Shown here piece after piece: positions 7,526 through 15,949 of a DNA stretch of 48,357 bases. This stretch comes from Clostridiales bacterium. Lineage in GTDB: Bacteria > Bacillota > Clostridia > Christensenellales > Aristaeellaceae. The stretch is taken from positions 1 through 48,357 of the forward strand of contig JAAYEI010000031.1 in the NCBI GenBank assembly GCA_012728815.1. Reading direction: 5' to 3'. A model generated the notes under the pieces. That model was not told the DNA's origin and did no database searches. It saw only the letters and a list, made by a program, of their open reading frames with translations. Positions within the stretch are counted from its first letter, which is position 1; the number at the start of each line of letters is the position of its first letter. Both the position numbers and the translations under genes were made by a program.

Positions 7526-7554
7526 ATTCTACCCGCGCCCTCTGCGGCGCTCAA
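7526..7554 (-). promoter_or_regulatory. Promoter of T-box leader 1
   Basis: On the - strand, TTGAGC (7549-7554), a 17-bp spacer and TAGAAT (7526-7531). Predicted start near 7519. Confidence 0.75.
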
Positions 7555-7621
7555 TGCTGTTTCTGGCCTGAATTCTCCCTGAACCGCCGAAGCCGCCTGA
7601 AGTACAGGGAGAAAACAGGAC

Positions 7622-7650
7622 TTGACTGGTCTGGATGGGCTGTCTACAAT
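7622..7650 (+). promoter_or_regulatory. Promoter of the deacetylase gene, predicting a leaderless mRNA
   Basis: TTGACT (7622-7627), a 17-bp spacer and TACAAT (7645-7650). The expected start, seven bases past the -10, is 7657, the G of the GTG start codon. Confidence 0.75.
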
Positions 7651-7656
7651 CAGGCC

Positions 7657-8694
7657 GTGAACAAGAAGCTGTTTGCGCTGATGTTGTGCGCCCTGCTGAT
7701 GCTTTCCCCCACTGCCCTGGGGGAGGCAGATGGCCCTGCGCTTTCCGGCACGGTGGCCAAGGGCCCGCTGCACCTGCGCGCCCGGCCGGACATCAAGGCC
7801 AACTCCCTGGGCAGGTACGCCACAGGCGAGCCGGTGGAGCTGCTGGCCCAAAGCGGGGATTTCCTGAAGGTGAGAACGGGCGATGGGCGGGAAGGGTACA
7901 TGATGACCAAGTTTCTCAACACCCCTGATGGCCTGCCGCCCCTAAAGGAGCATGAGCTGCCGGGGGCGCCTGTTGACCTGGTGGCGCTGTTGCAGCAAAC
8001 CCGGGCAGCGGCGCTGGCGCGGGGCATCAACCCCCAACAGCCCATGCTGGCGCTCACCTTTGATGACGGCCCCCAGCCCGAAACCCTGGAGACCCTCGCG
8101 GCGCTCTCAAACCACGGGGCCCGCGCCACCTTTTTCATCCTGGGCAAAAACATCGCGGGCCATGAGGACATCCTGCGCCAGGTGGCCGAAGACGGCCATG
8201 AGCTCGCGGTGCACGCCTGGCACCACTCCGACTTTACCAAGATCAGCCAGTCTGCCGTGGGCAGGCAAATCAGCCGTACCCAGGACAAAATCCTGGAGCT
8301 GACCGGGCAGCAGGCCAGCCTGGTGCGCCCGCCCTATGGCGCCATCAACCGCCTGGTCCGCCAGCCCATCACCGGCCTGGGCCTGCCCATCATCCTGTGG
8401 AATGTGGATTCCCTGGACTGGAAGACCCGCTCCGCCAGCTCCACCGCCAGCACCCTGCTGCAAAAGGCCGCCCCGGGCGCCATTGTGCTGATGCACGATG
8501 TCTGGAAGAGCACGGCCCAGGCGCTGGAGACCGCGCTGCCCAAGCTGATGGCGCAGGGGTATCAGCTGGTGACGGTGAGCGAGCTGATGTCCTTCCGCGC
8601 GGAGGCGCTGGTGGCCGGCCGGGAGTACAGCCACCTGGCGGCGGACAGCATGGACCCGGCGCTGATGGCGCAGGCCGCGGACGACACGGACTGA
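7657..8694 (+). CDS. Exported polysaccharide deacetylase with SH3-like domain
   Basis: A 345-residue protein starting with GTG. The signal peptide covers residues 1-22. Residues ~30-85 are a bacterial SH3-like domain (LHLRARPD...GYMMTKFL) that usually binds cell wall. Residues ~128-320 are a NodB-homology deacetylase: LTFDDGP holds the catalytic base and metal Asp, H-A-W-H-H is the metal histidine block, RPPYG and MHDV are the remaining motifs. It should remove acetyl groups from peptidoglycan or another extracellular polysaccharide. No ribosome site precedes the GTG and the promoter places the mRNA 5' end on it, so translation may be leaderless. A strong terminator follows. Confidence 0.9.
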   Translation: MNKKLFALMLCALLMLSPTALGEADGPALSGTVAKGPLHLRARPDIKANSLGRYATGEPVELLAQSGDFLKVRTGDGREGYMMTKFLNTPDGLPPLKEHELPGAPVDLVALLQQTRAAALARGINPQQPMLALTFDDGPQPETLETLAALSNHGARATFFILGKNIAGHEDILRQVAEDGHELAVHAWHHSDFTKISQSAVGRQISRTQDKILELTGQQASLVRPPYGAINRLVRQPITGLGLPIILWNVDSLDWKTRSASSTASTLLQKAAPGAIVLMHDVWKSTAQALETALPKLMAQGYQLVTVSELMSFRAEALVAGREYSHLAADSMDPALMAQAADDTD

Positions 8695-8713
8695 CCGGGA
8701 CAAACAAGCTGGA

Positions 8714-8743
8714 AGGGGACGCCCACTGGCGGCGTCCCCTTTT
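8714..8743 (+). terminator. Terminator after the deacetylase gene
   Basis: AGGGGACGCC (8714-8723) pairs with GGCGTCCCCT (8731-8740), followed by T's. Confidence 0.85.
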
Positions 8744-8749
8744 GCGTGG

Positions 8750-9733
8750 TCAGGGCGCCGGGGTGGCCCGCATTTCCACCGCGTAGGGCAGCAAATCCTC
8801 CGGGATCTCAATGCCCATGAGGTCGTTGGCAGTCTTGTTGATGTAGTAGTTGAAGTCGGTCTGGCGCTGAATGGGCATGGCGGACACATCCGCGCCCTCC
8901 CGCAGCACCTGCACCGCCATGAGGCCGGTCTGGTAGCCCAGCATCTCATAGTCTATGGCCAGGGTGAAGTTGCCGCCCTCCATCACCATGTTGCCATCCC
9001 CTGCCACCACCGGCACCTTGCGCTGCAGGGCGGCCTCATAAACGATGGGCATGGCGGAGGCCAGGGTGTTGTCCGTCGGGATGTAGACGGCGTCCACCTG
9101 TTCCACCAGGGCGGTGATGGCCTGCTGGACATCGTTGGAGTTGTTGACAGTGATCTCCTTCCACGCAAGGCCCAGGCGCTCGATCTCGGCCTTGGCCAGC
9201 GCGGCCTGCATCTGGGAGTTGACCTCGGAGGAGGTGTAGATGAGGCCGATGGTCTGGGCCGCGGGCACCAGGCGGGTGATCATGCCCAGCTGGTCCTCCA
9301 CCGGGTTCATGTCGGTGGTGCCGGACACGTTGTAGCCGGGTGCCTCATTGCTTTGCACCAGCTTGGCAGCCTCATAGTCGGTGATGGCGGTGCCCAGGAT
9401 GGGGATGCTTTCCGTCAGCCCCGCCACTGCCTGGGCGGAGGAGGTGGCGATGGCCAGGATGAGGTCCACCTGCTGGCCCACAAAATAGTCGGCGATGCTG
9501 GCCAGGGTGTCCTGGTTGCCCTGGGCGTTGCGGTAGTCCACGGTCATGTTCTGCCCGTCCACATAGCCCGCCTCGGCCAGCGCGCGCAGAAAGCCTTCCC
9601 GCGCGGCATCCAGCGCGTTGTGGTTCACGATTTGCACGATGCCGATGACTGGCCGCACCGCGTCCGCAAAAGCCGGCAGCACCAGGATGCACAGGGACAG
9701 GATCAGGGCCAGGGTCAGGGTCAGCTTCTTCAT
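8750..9733 (-). CDS. ABC transporter solute-binding protein 2, orphan (phenylalanine T-box controlled)
   Basis: A 327-residue paralogue of the binding protein at 6264-7232, with the same block order (PVIGIVQIVNHNALDAAREGF, SGTTDMNPVE, SEVNSQMQAAL, YIPTDNTLASAM). The signal peptide is residues 1-23 with an AxA-type site and no clear lipobox; a Cys lies in the hydrophobic core but lacks the small residue needed before it. AAGGAGG precedes the ATG at 9733; a longer frame to 9754 has no ribosome site. No permease or ATPase adjoins it, so it may feed the importer encoded at 4511-6203. Its own T-box reads UUC, predicting induction by phenylalanine shortage. Confidence 0.85.
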   Translation of the reverse strand: MKKLTLTLALILSLCILVLPAFADAVRPVIGIVQIVNHNALDAAREGFLRALAEAGYVDGQNMTVDYRNAQGNQDTLASIADYFVGQQVDLILAIATSSAQAVAGLTESIPILGTAITDYEAAKLVQSNEAPGYNVSGTTDMNPVEDQLGMITRLVPAAQTIGLIYTSSEVNSQMQAALAKAEIERLGLAWKEITVNNSNDVQQAITALVEQVDAVYIPTDNTLASAMPIVYEAALQRKVPVVAGDGNMVMEGGNFTLAIDYEMLGYQTGLMAVQVLREGADVSAMPIQRQTDFNYYINKTANDLMGIEIPEDLLPYAVEMRATPAP

Positions 9734-9769
9734 GACGGTCTCCTCCTTGAACAATTTTGCTTATCCAAC

Positions 9770-10018
9770 AAAAACGCCCCCAGCGTGTTCGCTGAGGGCG
9801 GATAAACCGCGGTACCACCTCAATTTTCTGTCCGAAGACAGCTCAGGGCAACCAACATTGCCTCCCCCGGTAACGGCAGGGCTCCGGCGCGGCCTACTAC
9901 AGTTCAGCCTGCGGCTTCCGGGAGGAACTCACCTGTCCAGACCCCTGCGCCCTTTCCACCAGCCGGACGCTCTCTTTGAGGGATGGAGGACCGCTACACG
10001 TTCCCGGTCATCGCCATT
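9770..10018 (-). ncRNA. T-box riboswitch leader, UUC (Phe) specifier
   Basis: Second T-box, similar block by block to the one at 7273-7519: AGAGAGCGTCC, GTGAG-TTC-CTCCCGG, GCCGCAGGCTGAA, GTAGTAGG, CCGTTACCGGGG and AGGTGGTACCGCGG (9807-9820). The codon position that holds TAC in the first leader holds TTC here (9925-9927). The UGGU bulge again fits a tRNA with an A discriminator. The terminator is CGCCCTCAGCG/CGCTGGGGGCG plus five T (9770-9800). Two T-boxes this alike on paralogous binding proteins point to duplication followed by change of specifier. Confidence 0.88.
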
Positions 10019-10024
10019 GTGCGC

Positions 10025-10053
10025 ATCATACGGCAGACCAGGCCGGGCTTCAA
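10025..10053 (-). promoter_or_regulatory. Promoter of T-box leader 2
   Basis: On the - strand, TTGAAG (10048-10053), a 17-bp spacer and TATGAT (10025-10030); start near 10018. It lies downstream of arcC, so this unit is transcribed independently of the ornithine operon. Confidence 0.7.
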
Positions 10054-10122
10054 TGGAAGATATGGTCAACCTTCGCAACAAAAAAGTAAATACACAACAA
10101 AAACATCCGCATGCGGCCAGGG

Positions 10123-11064
10123 TCAGCCCAGCACCTGGGTGCCGCGCTCCCCCGAAAGCCCTTCCAGGGCCAGGTCCAGCCGGGTGATGACGGCGCGCCG
10201 ACCGCTGCCGCCTTCCACAAAGCGCAGGGCGGCCTCCACCTTGGGGCCCATGGAGCCCTCGGCGAAATGGCCTGCTTTCTGGTGGGCGCGCAGCTCATCC
10301 GCCCCCACCCGCAAAAGGGGCTGCTCATCCGCCTGGCCATAGCGCAGGCAAGCGTGCTCCACCTCGGTCAGGATGACCAGGGTGGCCGCCTCCAGCCCCT
10401 CCGCCAGGCGCCAGGCGGCCAGGTCCTTGTCTATCACAGCGGCCACGCCGGCCAGGCCGGTGGGCGTGCTGACCACCGGAATGCCGCCACCCCCGGCCGT
10501 GATGGGCACGAAGCCGGCGTCCAGCAACGCGCGCACCTGGGCCAGCTCCACAACTTCCAGCGGCAAGGGGGAGGCCACCACCCGCCGCCAGCCACGGCCG
10601 GCGTCCTCACGAAACACAAAGCCCTTCTCTTTGGCGATCCACTCCGCCTTGTCCTGGGTATAAAAGGGGCCGATGGGCTTGCTGGGCCGGTCAAAGGCCG
10701 GGTCTTCCGCGCTCACCCGCACCTGGGTGACCAGGGTGACCGGGCGGCCGGGAAGACCTGCCGCTGCCATGCGCTGCCCCAAGGCCTGCTGGATGTGGTA
10801 GCCGATCATGCCCTGGCTCATCGCGCCGCAGACATCAAGGGGCATGGCCGGGGTGATGGCGGCGGCGGCCTCATTTTGCAGCAGGATGCGCCCCACCTGG
10901 GGCCCGTTGCCGTGCACGATGGCCAGCGGCTGCCCGGTCTGCAGGATGCGCACCAGCTGCCCCGCCGTGTTTTGGATTACCGCCAACTGGCTGGCGGCGT
11001 TCGCGGGCCCCTTGCCCGATTGCAGCGCGTTGCCCCCCAGGGCGATGACCAGCGGATTTTTCAT
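10123..11064 (-). CDS. arcC: Carbamate kinase
   Basis: A 313-residue amino-acid-kinase-fold enzyme with the family start VIALGGNAL, VHGNGPQVG, the ITAGGGGIPV block, VIDKDLAA and a C-terminal GSMGPKVEAA. It makes ATP from ADP and carbamoyl phosphate, releasing ammonia and CO2, and is the energy-yielding step of arginine fermentation. It ends the nine-gene ornithine/arginine operon and overlaps orr by four bases. Placement of arcC last, far from arcA at the front of the same run, suggests the whole operon handles arginine through ornithine. Its substrate depends on an ornithine carbamoyltransferase not present here. Confidence 0.95.
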   Translation of the reverse strand: MKNPLVIALGGNALQSGKGPANAASQLAVIQNTAGQLVRILQTGQPLAIVHGNGPQVGRILLQNEAAAAITPAMPLDVCGAMSQGMIGYHIQQALGQRMAAAGLPGRPVTLVTQVRVSAEDPAFDRPSKPIGPFYTQDKAEWIAKEKGFVFREDAGRGWRRVVASPLPLEVVELAQVRALLDAGFVPITAGGGGIPVVSTPTGLAGVAAVIDKDLAAWRLAEGLEAATLVILTEVEHACLRYGQADEQPLLRVGADELRAHQKAGHFAEGSMGPKVEAALRFVEGGSGRRAVITRLDLALEGLSGERGTQVLG

Positions 11065-12152
11065 GCGGGCTTCTCCCCTTCGCTTGTCTTGACGGCCTTG
11101 GCCACATAGGCGCTGGTGTAGGCGCGCAGCAGCGAGCCATAGGCGGGGATGAAGCTGAGGCTGTCCCCCACCTGGTACTCCGGCGCCTGGCTCAGATCCA
11201 CCAGCAGGTGGTCGGAACTGGCCCCCAGGATTTTGACAGAGGGATTCAGCGGGTTCAAGCCGGTTTCATCGCAGTCCTGCCGCCCGATGGCCAGGATGCC
11301 CCGGCGCATGGGCCCCTGGTCCTCAAACCGCAGCCACTCGCCAAAGGCGTTGGGCCCGGTGCTGCCCTCAGGCAGGGAGGGCTTGTGATACACCTCTACC
11401 AACCGGGCGCTGAGGGTGAACACCCGCTGGGACAGCTGGGGCAGGGGCTGGCCGGTGGCGGTGTCCCGGCCCAGCAGCAGGCCCTCGCCGATGCGCAGGT
11501 GGTTGATGCCCGCGGGCAGCTTGCCCGAGAACAGCAGCCCCAGGGCGCTGGAGTTGCCGCCGGACACCAGCGGCAGGGGGATGCCCAGGCCGGCGCGGAG
11601 GTCCCGGGCGATGTCCAGCAGGATGCCCAGGTTGCGCTGGTCGGGCAGGATGCCGCCAAAGCAGGTGAGGTTGGTGCCCAGCCCCGCAAGGCTGAGCCCT
11701 TCCTGGCGCAGCACGGCCCTGGCCAGCGCGTGGATGCCCTCCCGGTCCCGGTGCCACACGCCCTCGCGCAGGTCGCCCAGGTCCACCATCAACACCACCT
11801 GGTGGGGGCGGTTCAACTTTCTCGCCACGGCCCCCAGCTCCGTTACCACGGCCAGGCTGGATTGCAGGCTGTACTCACTGTGGAGCACGGTGGCCTCCGC
11901 CTGGGCGGGGTCGCTGACGCGCAGGGACAGGCGGGGCAGGCCCTTGGGCAGGCGGGCCAGGTTTTGGGTTCTGGAATCCGCCAGCATGTCCACGCCGGCC
12001 AACACCAGCGCCTGCACAATGTCCGGGTTGGCGCACACGCCCTTGGTGACGGCGGCCAGCTGGATGCCCTGCCCCAGGCAGGCCGCGCGGATCACCCGCG
12101 CGTTGTGGGCAAGCAAGGTCAAATCCACCTGGATGACAGGATACTCAGCCAT
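11061..12152 (-). CDS. orr: Ornithine racemase (PLP, alanine-racemase N-terminal fold)
   Basis: A 363-residue fold-type III PLP enzyme. The PLP lysine lies in AAVTKGVCA near residue 37, and the phosphate-binding end is in VSGGNSSAL and NHLRIGEGLLLG. It interconverts L- and D-ornithine, supplying the D-isomer that ornithine 4,5-aminomutase uses. The related YhfX/alanine racemase families share the fold, but the place between the GlmL-like gene and arcC in an ornithine operon makes ornithine the substrate with good confidence. GGGAGG precedes the ATG; it overlaps the gene before it by eight bases and arcC by four. Confidence 0.9.
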   Translation of the reverse strand: MAEYPVIQVDLTLLAHNARVIRAACLGQGIQLAAVTKGVCANPDIVQALVLAGVDMLADSRTQNLARLPKGLPRLSLRVSDPAQAEATVLHSEYSLQSSLAVVTELGAVARKLNRPHQVVLMVDLGDLREGVWHRDREGIHALARAVLRQEGLSLAGLGTNLTCFGGILPDQRNLGILLDIARDLRAGLGIPLPLVSGGNSSALGLLFSGKLPAGINHLRIGEGLLLGRDTATGQPLPQLSQRVFTLSARLVEVYHKPSLPEGSTGPNAFGEWLRFEDQGPMRRGILAIGRQDCDETGLNPLNPSVKILGASSDHLLVDLSQAPEYQVGDSLSFIPAYGSLLRAYTSAYVAKAVKTSEGEKPA

Positions 12153-13533
12153 CTGCCACCTCCCTGAGGCTGTCCTTGAGCAGGCTGAGGGCCGCCTCTG
12201 GATGCTCCCGGCTGAGCACGCCCAGGACCGCCATCAAATACATCTCGTCCACCAGCAGGCGCAGGTGGCCGGGGGGCGGGTAGAGCATCATGCCGGTTTT
12301 GTTCAAATCCCGCAGGTGGCGCAGCACCTCCTCCCGCCCGGGCAGCCGGGTGAGCGCGCCGCCGGTGGCCAGCAGGCAGCCCGCCTGGCTCAAGTCCTTG
12401 CCGCGGGCATACAGGCGGCTGCCCTCAGGCAGGTGTACCCGCCGCAGGCGCCCGGCGTGGCGGGCGATGGCCTGGCTGCCCGCCGCCAGCATCAGGCGCG
12501 CGGTCAGGCGCGCTTGCTGGTCATCCCGCGGGATGGGCGGCCAGTCCCGCAGCAACTGCTGGCTGTCCAGGTTCAGCTCCCGGTCCAGCTGGGCATGGCC
12601 CACCAGCCCCGCCACAATGTCCGCGTTCACATAGGTGCCCAGGTCGCCCTCCACCGTGCGCTTGAAAAAGGGCTCGGGCTGGTCCTGGATGCGGGCCACC
12701 TCTTCGCTCATGTCCGCGGCGCTGTGCACGTCGGTGGTGGCCCCGCCAATGTCCACCGCCAGCAGGTCCCCCAGTTCCGGGTGCAGCAGGCGCACCGCTT
12801 CCATCACGGCGCCCGGGGTGGGCAGGATGGCGCCATCCACCAGGTCCCGCACATGGGCCATGCCTGGCGCGCTGACGATGTGCTCCTCAAACAGTTCCTG
12901 GATGGCCCGCCTGGCCGGCTCAATGTTGAGCTCATCCAGGCTGGGGTACACGTTGTCAATCACCCGCAGCGGCTGGCCGGCCGCGGCGAAAACGCTTGCC
13001 ACCTCGTCTGAGGCCGCGGTGTTGCCGGCGTACAGCGTGGGAATGCCCAGCCGCAGCCCGGCCAGCGCCCGCGCGTTGTACACCGCGGTGTCCCGGTCGC
13101 CATAGTCCGTGCCGCCAGCCAGCATCATCAGGTTGGGTTTGAGCGCGCGCAGGGCATCCAGCTCGTGCGCGCCCAGCTTGCCCGCCGTCACCTGGCGCAC
13201 CACCGCGCCCGCGCCCAGCGCCGCCAGGTGCGCCGCGCGGGCGGTCATCTCATAGACCAGGCCATGCACGCTCATGGACAGGCCGCCCGCCGCGCTGGAA
13301 GCCGCGTACATGCGCCCCCAGGTGAGCTCCCCCACCATCAGCACTGCCTTCAAATCCGCCACCGCGGCGCGCAGGCCCAGGGTCACATCCCCGACATGCG
13401 CCGTGGTGGGCGCCATGCCCTGGCCCAGGAAACGCGGCGCGTCTGCCAGGCCGTGAAAGGCGCTGACCAGGGTGGTGGTGGAGCCAAGCTCCGCCACCAG
13501 GGCGTCTACGTGGAGGGAGGCGGTTTTGTTCAT
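12145..13533 (-). CDS. GlmL/MutL-family ASKHA ATPase of ornithine degradation
   Basis: A 462-residue protein of the GlmL family, first seen next to glutamate mutase and also found in ornithine operons. It has actin-like ATPase motifs: a phosphate-1-like block VAELGSTTTLVSAF at residues 13-26 and a second, LAVDIGGATTDVHS, near residue 255. Known relatives are presumed to repair or reload adenosylcobalamin enzymes. By neighbourhood the client here is the ornithine aminomutase OraSE, whose cofactor is inactivated by side reactions; that role is inferred. It begins 208 bases after oraE, the largest gap in the operon, behind ATGAGGTGCT. Confidence 0.85.
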   Translation of the reverse strand: MNKTASLHVDALVAELGSTTTLVSAFHGLADAPRFLGQGMAPTTAHVGDVTLGLRAAVADLKAVLMVGELTWGRMYAASSAAGGLSMSVHGLVYEMTARAAHLAALGAGAVVRQVTAGKLGAHELDALRALKPNLMMLAGGTDYGDRDTAVYNARALAGLRLGIPTLYAGNTAASDEVASVFAAAGQPLRVIDNVYPSLDELNIEPARRAIQELFEEHIVSAPGMAHVRDLVDGAILPTPGAVMEAVRLLHPELGDLLAVDIGGATTDVHSAADMSEEVARIQDQPEPFFKRTVEGDLGTYVNADIVAGLVGHAQLDRELNLDSQQLLRDWPPIPRDDQQARLTARLMLAAGSQAIARHAGRLRRVHLPEGSRLYARGKDLSQAGCLLATGGALTRLPGREEVLRHLRDLNKTGMMLYPPPGHLRLLVDEMYLMAVLGVLSREHPEAALSLLKDSLREVADG

Positions 13534-13741
13534 AGCACCTCATGGGATCCAGGAAGGGGAGCACGCCGGAACCTTCCTGAAGTATGTTTCCAGGCCCTCA
13601 AGGAACCCTGATCATCAGCATATCAGAAAAAACCACCGTGACACCAGATGCGCATGGCCAAAGCCTGTGCCCAATGACAGAGGCAACACGGACACGCGTC
13701 GGATGCAGCCCGTCAAAGCGTTGACGGCGGCGTTCAGCAGC
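13534..13741 (-). other. 208-base gap between oraE and the GlmL-like gene
   Basis: No gene is seen. It holds a perfect 7-bp hairpin, CCGTCAA (13710-13716) / TTGACGG (13721-13727), with no T-run, just after the oraE stop. A TATGCT-like -10 lies further on without a convincing -35. The gap may stabilise or process the upstream message, or hold an internal promoter for the last three genes. Confidence 0.4.
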
Positions 13742-15949
13742 CTATTTGCGCAGCTTGACCAGCGCCGTGGCCACGTGGGCGCCCTTGGTGCCCCGGCCGA
13801 AGCCCTCGTCCGCGCCAGCCTGGCGGGCCAGCTCGGGCGTGACCTGGGTGCCCCCGGCCAGGAAGACCAGCTTGTCGCGCACGCCCATCTCCCGCGCCAG
13901 GCGGTCAATGAGGGCGATGTTTTTGTAGTGGATGTTGTCATGGCTGATGATGGTGGAGGCCAGGATGGCCTGGGCACCCAACTCCACCGCGGCGTTGACC
14001 AGCTTCTCCGGCGGCACGGAGGTGCCCAGGTAGTGCACCTTGACGCCGTATTTTTCAATGCCGCCGTGCTTGATGTCGATGATTTCGCGCAGGCCGACGG
14101 AATGCTCGTCCTCCCCCACGGTGCCACAGACCACGGTGAGGGGCTGGCGCTCAAAGGCCTCGCGCAGCTGGTCGTCGCTGAGCACCTCGGGCTCCTGCGG
14201 GATGACCAGGTCAGCGATGTTCAGCTCAAAGGGCACCTTGGCGCGCAGCTCAACCCGGGTGCCGTCCACCGGATGCATGATTTCGCTGGAGATGACCTCG
14301 GCTTCCTCCAGGTTCATGCGGCGGGCGGCCTCCAGCGCCGCGGCCTGGGCCAACTTCTGCTCCACCGGGAAAAAGAAGGTGAGCATGACGGTGCCATCAC
14401 CCAGCCACTCCATCTCCGGGCGCAGGCACTGGGCGCCGGGCTGGCGCAGGTGCTCGTTTTGGGCCATGCGGGTGGCGACGTTGTCCTCCTCATCCAGCTC
14501 GTCAATGTACTGGATGAGCTCCGGCCTTTGCAGGCTGCAGCCGCCAATCAGGCTGGCGGGGTCCTCCCCCGGCTTGAGGCCGTACTGGGCGGTGTTGTTG
14601 TCACCGTAGTGCGCGCTGACCGGGGCCAGGTAGTCCGCCGCGCGGCGGATCAGGGTGTGGGCGGCCACGCCGCCGTCCATCTTCCGGACGATGCCGTCGC
14701 CGTTGCGCTCGGGGTAGCGGCCGGAATCCACAAAGTGGCCGGCCTCCACCGCCTTGAAGTAGCCGCCCTCGCGCAGCATTTCCTCCATGAACAGCACGGC
14801 GCGCTCCTTCAGCTCCCGCGCGGTCTGGCGCAGCGGGCCATCCTCCTTCAGCGCCACCATGTCCATGAGCCCGTCAAGCCCATTGAAGGTTTGCCGGGCG
14901 GTGTCGCAGGCCTCGATGTTGTAGATGTGCCAGGGGACATTGCGCCCCTCATCCGGGGTGATGGTGGACTGGATGTCCGCTGAGGTGAGCTTGGACACCA
15001 GCATGTTGAGCACATGGGTGACGGTGGCCTCCCGGACGCTGGACTGGATGTATTTGGTGTTCATCTGCGCCCGCATGCGGAAGCCGACAAACAGCTCCCG
15101 CAGCGCCACGGCATAGGGCAGGTCAAGGTACAGGCTGGGGGCCGGGGTGGCGGTGGGCGGCACGGTGGACAGACAGATGAGGTCCCTTGGGATGCCGCAG
15201 CCCAGGGAGAACTGGCTGTTGATGGCGTGCTGCACCATGAGCTCGGGCATCACCTTCCAGGCCTCCCGCGCGGTGGCGTTGGCGTTGTGCGCGCCGTCAA
15301 TCTGCGCCAGGCCGCCATGGGCCATGATGGTCTTTGACTCGCAGGCGTCCACGAAGGAGCGCAGCATGTTGATGTTGCGGTAGATGACGTTGTACTGCGG
15401 GTCCTGGTGGGCGCCGTTGACGCCCTCCTCCACAAACATGACCGCGATTTCAGGCCCGGCAACACCGGAGACATACGAGTGGTAGTTGATGGGCCGGCCC
15501 ACCTCCTCCTCAATCAGGTCCAGGGCCTTGCGCTGGGCGCGCACCTGCTTGCGGGTGATGGGCACGCCGCCCACGCCCTGGGGCGTGCCTTCAATGAGGC
15601 TGTCAAAATGGCTCTGCCCGGCCGTGCGGATCACCATGATGTGGTCAGCGCCGTGGTGGGCGGCCATGCGCATGCGGCGGATGTCGTCCTCAAAGCGGCC
15701 AGAGGCGATCTCGGTGGTGATGACAGGCTGGGGCTGGGGATCGATGTTGCCAAAGTGATGGGCAGGCGGCAGGGGCACGGAGCGCTTGAGGGGCTCGGAC
15801 ATGTCCCGGAAGGTGAAGCTGCCCATCTGAAGCCCCGGCGCGGGGCGGCGCCAGGTCCAGCCGCGGCGGCGGGGGCGGTAGGAGGCCAGGTCTTTGAGGA
15901 TTTCGCGCACATCCAGCGCGGCGTCCGGCTGCAGTTTGTAATCAGGCAT
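13742..15949 (-). CDS. oraE: D-ornithine 4,5-aminomutase, large subunit (AdoCbl- and PLP-dependent)
   Basis: A 735-residue catalytic subunit that moves the terminal amino group of D-ornithine to make 2,4-diaminopentanoate. An N-terminal TIM barrel is followed by a C-terminal Rossmann B12 domain with the D-x-H-x-x-G motif in EDEHSVG. The cobalt-binding His is ~His616, and 11 residues later lies a Lys (~627, in DIKHGG). This matches the spacing of the His618/Lys629 pair known from the Clostridium sticklandii enzyme, where the Lys binds PLP. The ATG at 15949 is chosen over a TTG at 15967 because GGGGGAGGT stands at proper spacing; it overlaps oraS by eight bases. Confidence 0.96.
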   Translation of the reverse strand: MPDYKLQPDAALDVREILKDLASYRPRRRGWTWRRPAPGLQMGSFTFRDMSEPLKRSVPLPPAHHFGNIDPQPQPVITTEIASGRFEDDIRRMRMAAHHGADHIMVIRTAGQSHFDSLIEGTPQGVGGVPITRKQVRAQRKALDLIEEEVGRPINYHSYVSGVAGPEIAVMFVEEGVNGAHQDPQYNVIYRNINMLRSFVDACESKTIMAHGGLAQIDGAHNANATAREAWKVMPELMVQHAINSQFSLGCGIPRDLICLSTVPPTATPAPSLYLDLPYAVALRELFVGFRMRAQMNTKYIQSSVREATVTHVLNMLVSKLTSADIQSTITPDEGRNVPWHIYNIEACDTARQTFNGLDGLMDMVALKEDGPLRQTARELKERAVLFMEEMLREGGYFKAVEAGHFVDSGRYPERNGDGIVRKMDGGVAAHTLIRRAADYLAPVSAHYGDNNTAQYGLKPGEDPASLIGGCSLQRPELIQYIDELDEEDNVATRMAQNEHLRQPGAQCLRPEMEWLGDGTVMLTFFFPVEQKLAQAAALEAARRMNLEEAEVISSEIMHPVDGTRVELRAKVPFELNIADLVIPQEPEVLSDDQLREAFERQPLTVVCGTVGEDEHSVGLREIIDIKHGGIEKYGVKVHYLGTSVPPEKLVNAAVELGAQAILASTIISHDNIHYKNIALIDRLAREMGVRDKLVFLAGGTQVTPELARQAGADEGFGRGTKGAHVATALVKLRK

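Noticed and set aside
10099-10116. Terminator after arcC from CCGCATGCGG and a following T-run on the - strand
   Set aside because: The palindrome leaves only a two-base loop and the stem is four base pairs, too weak to call with confidence.
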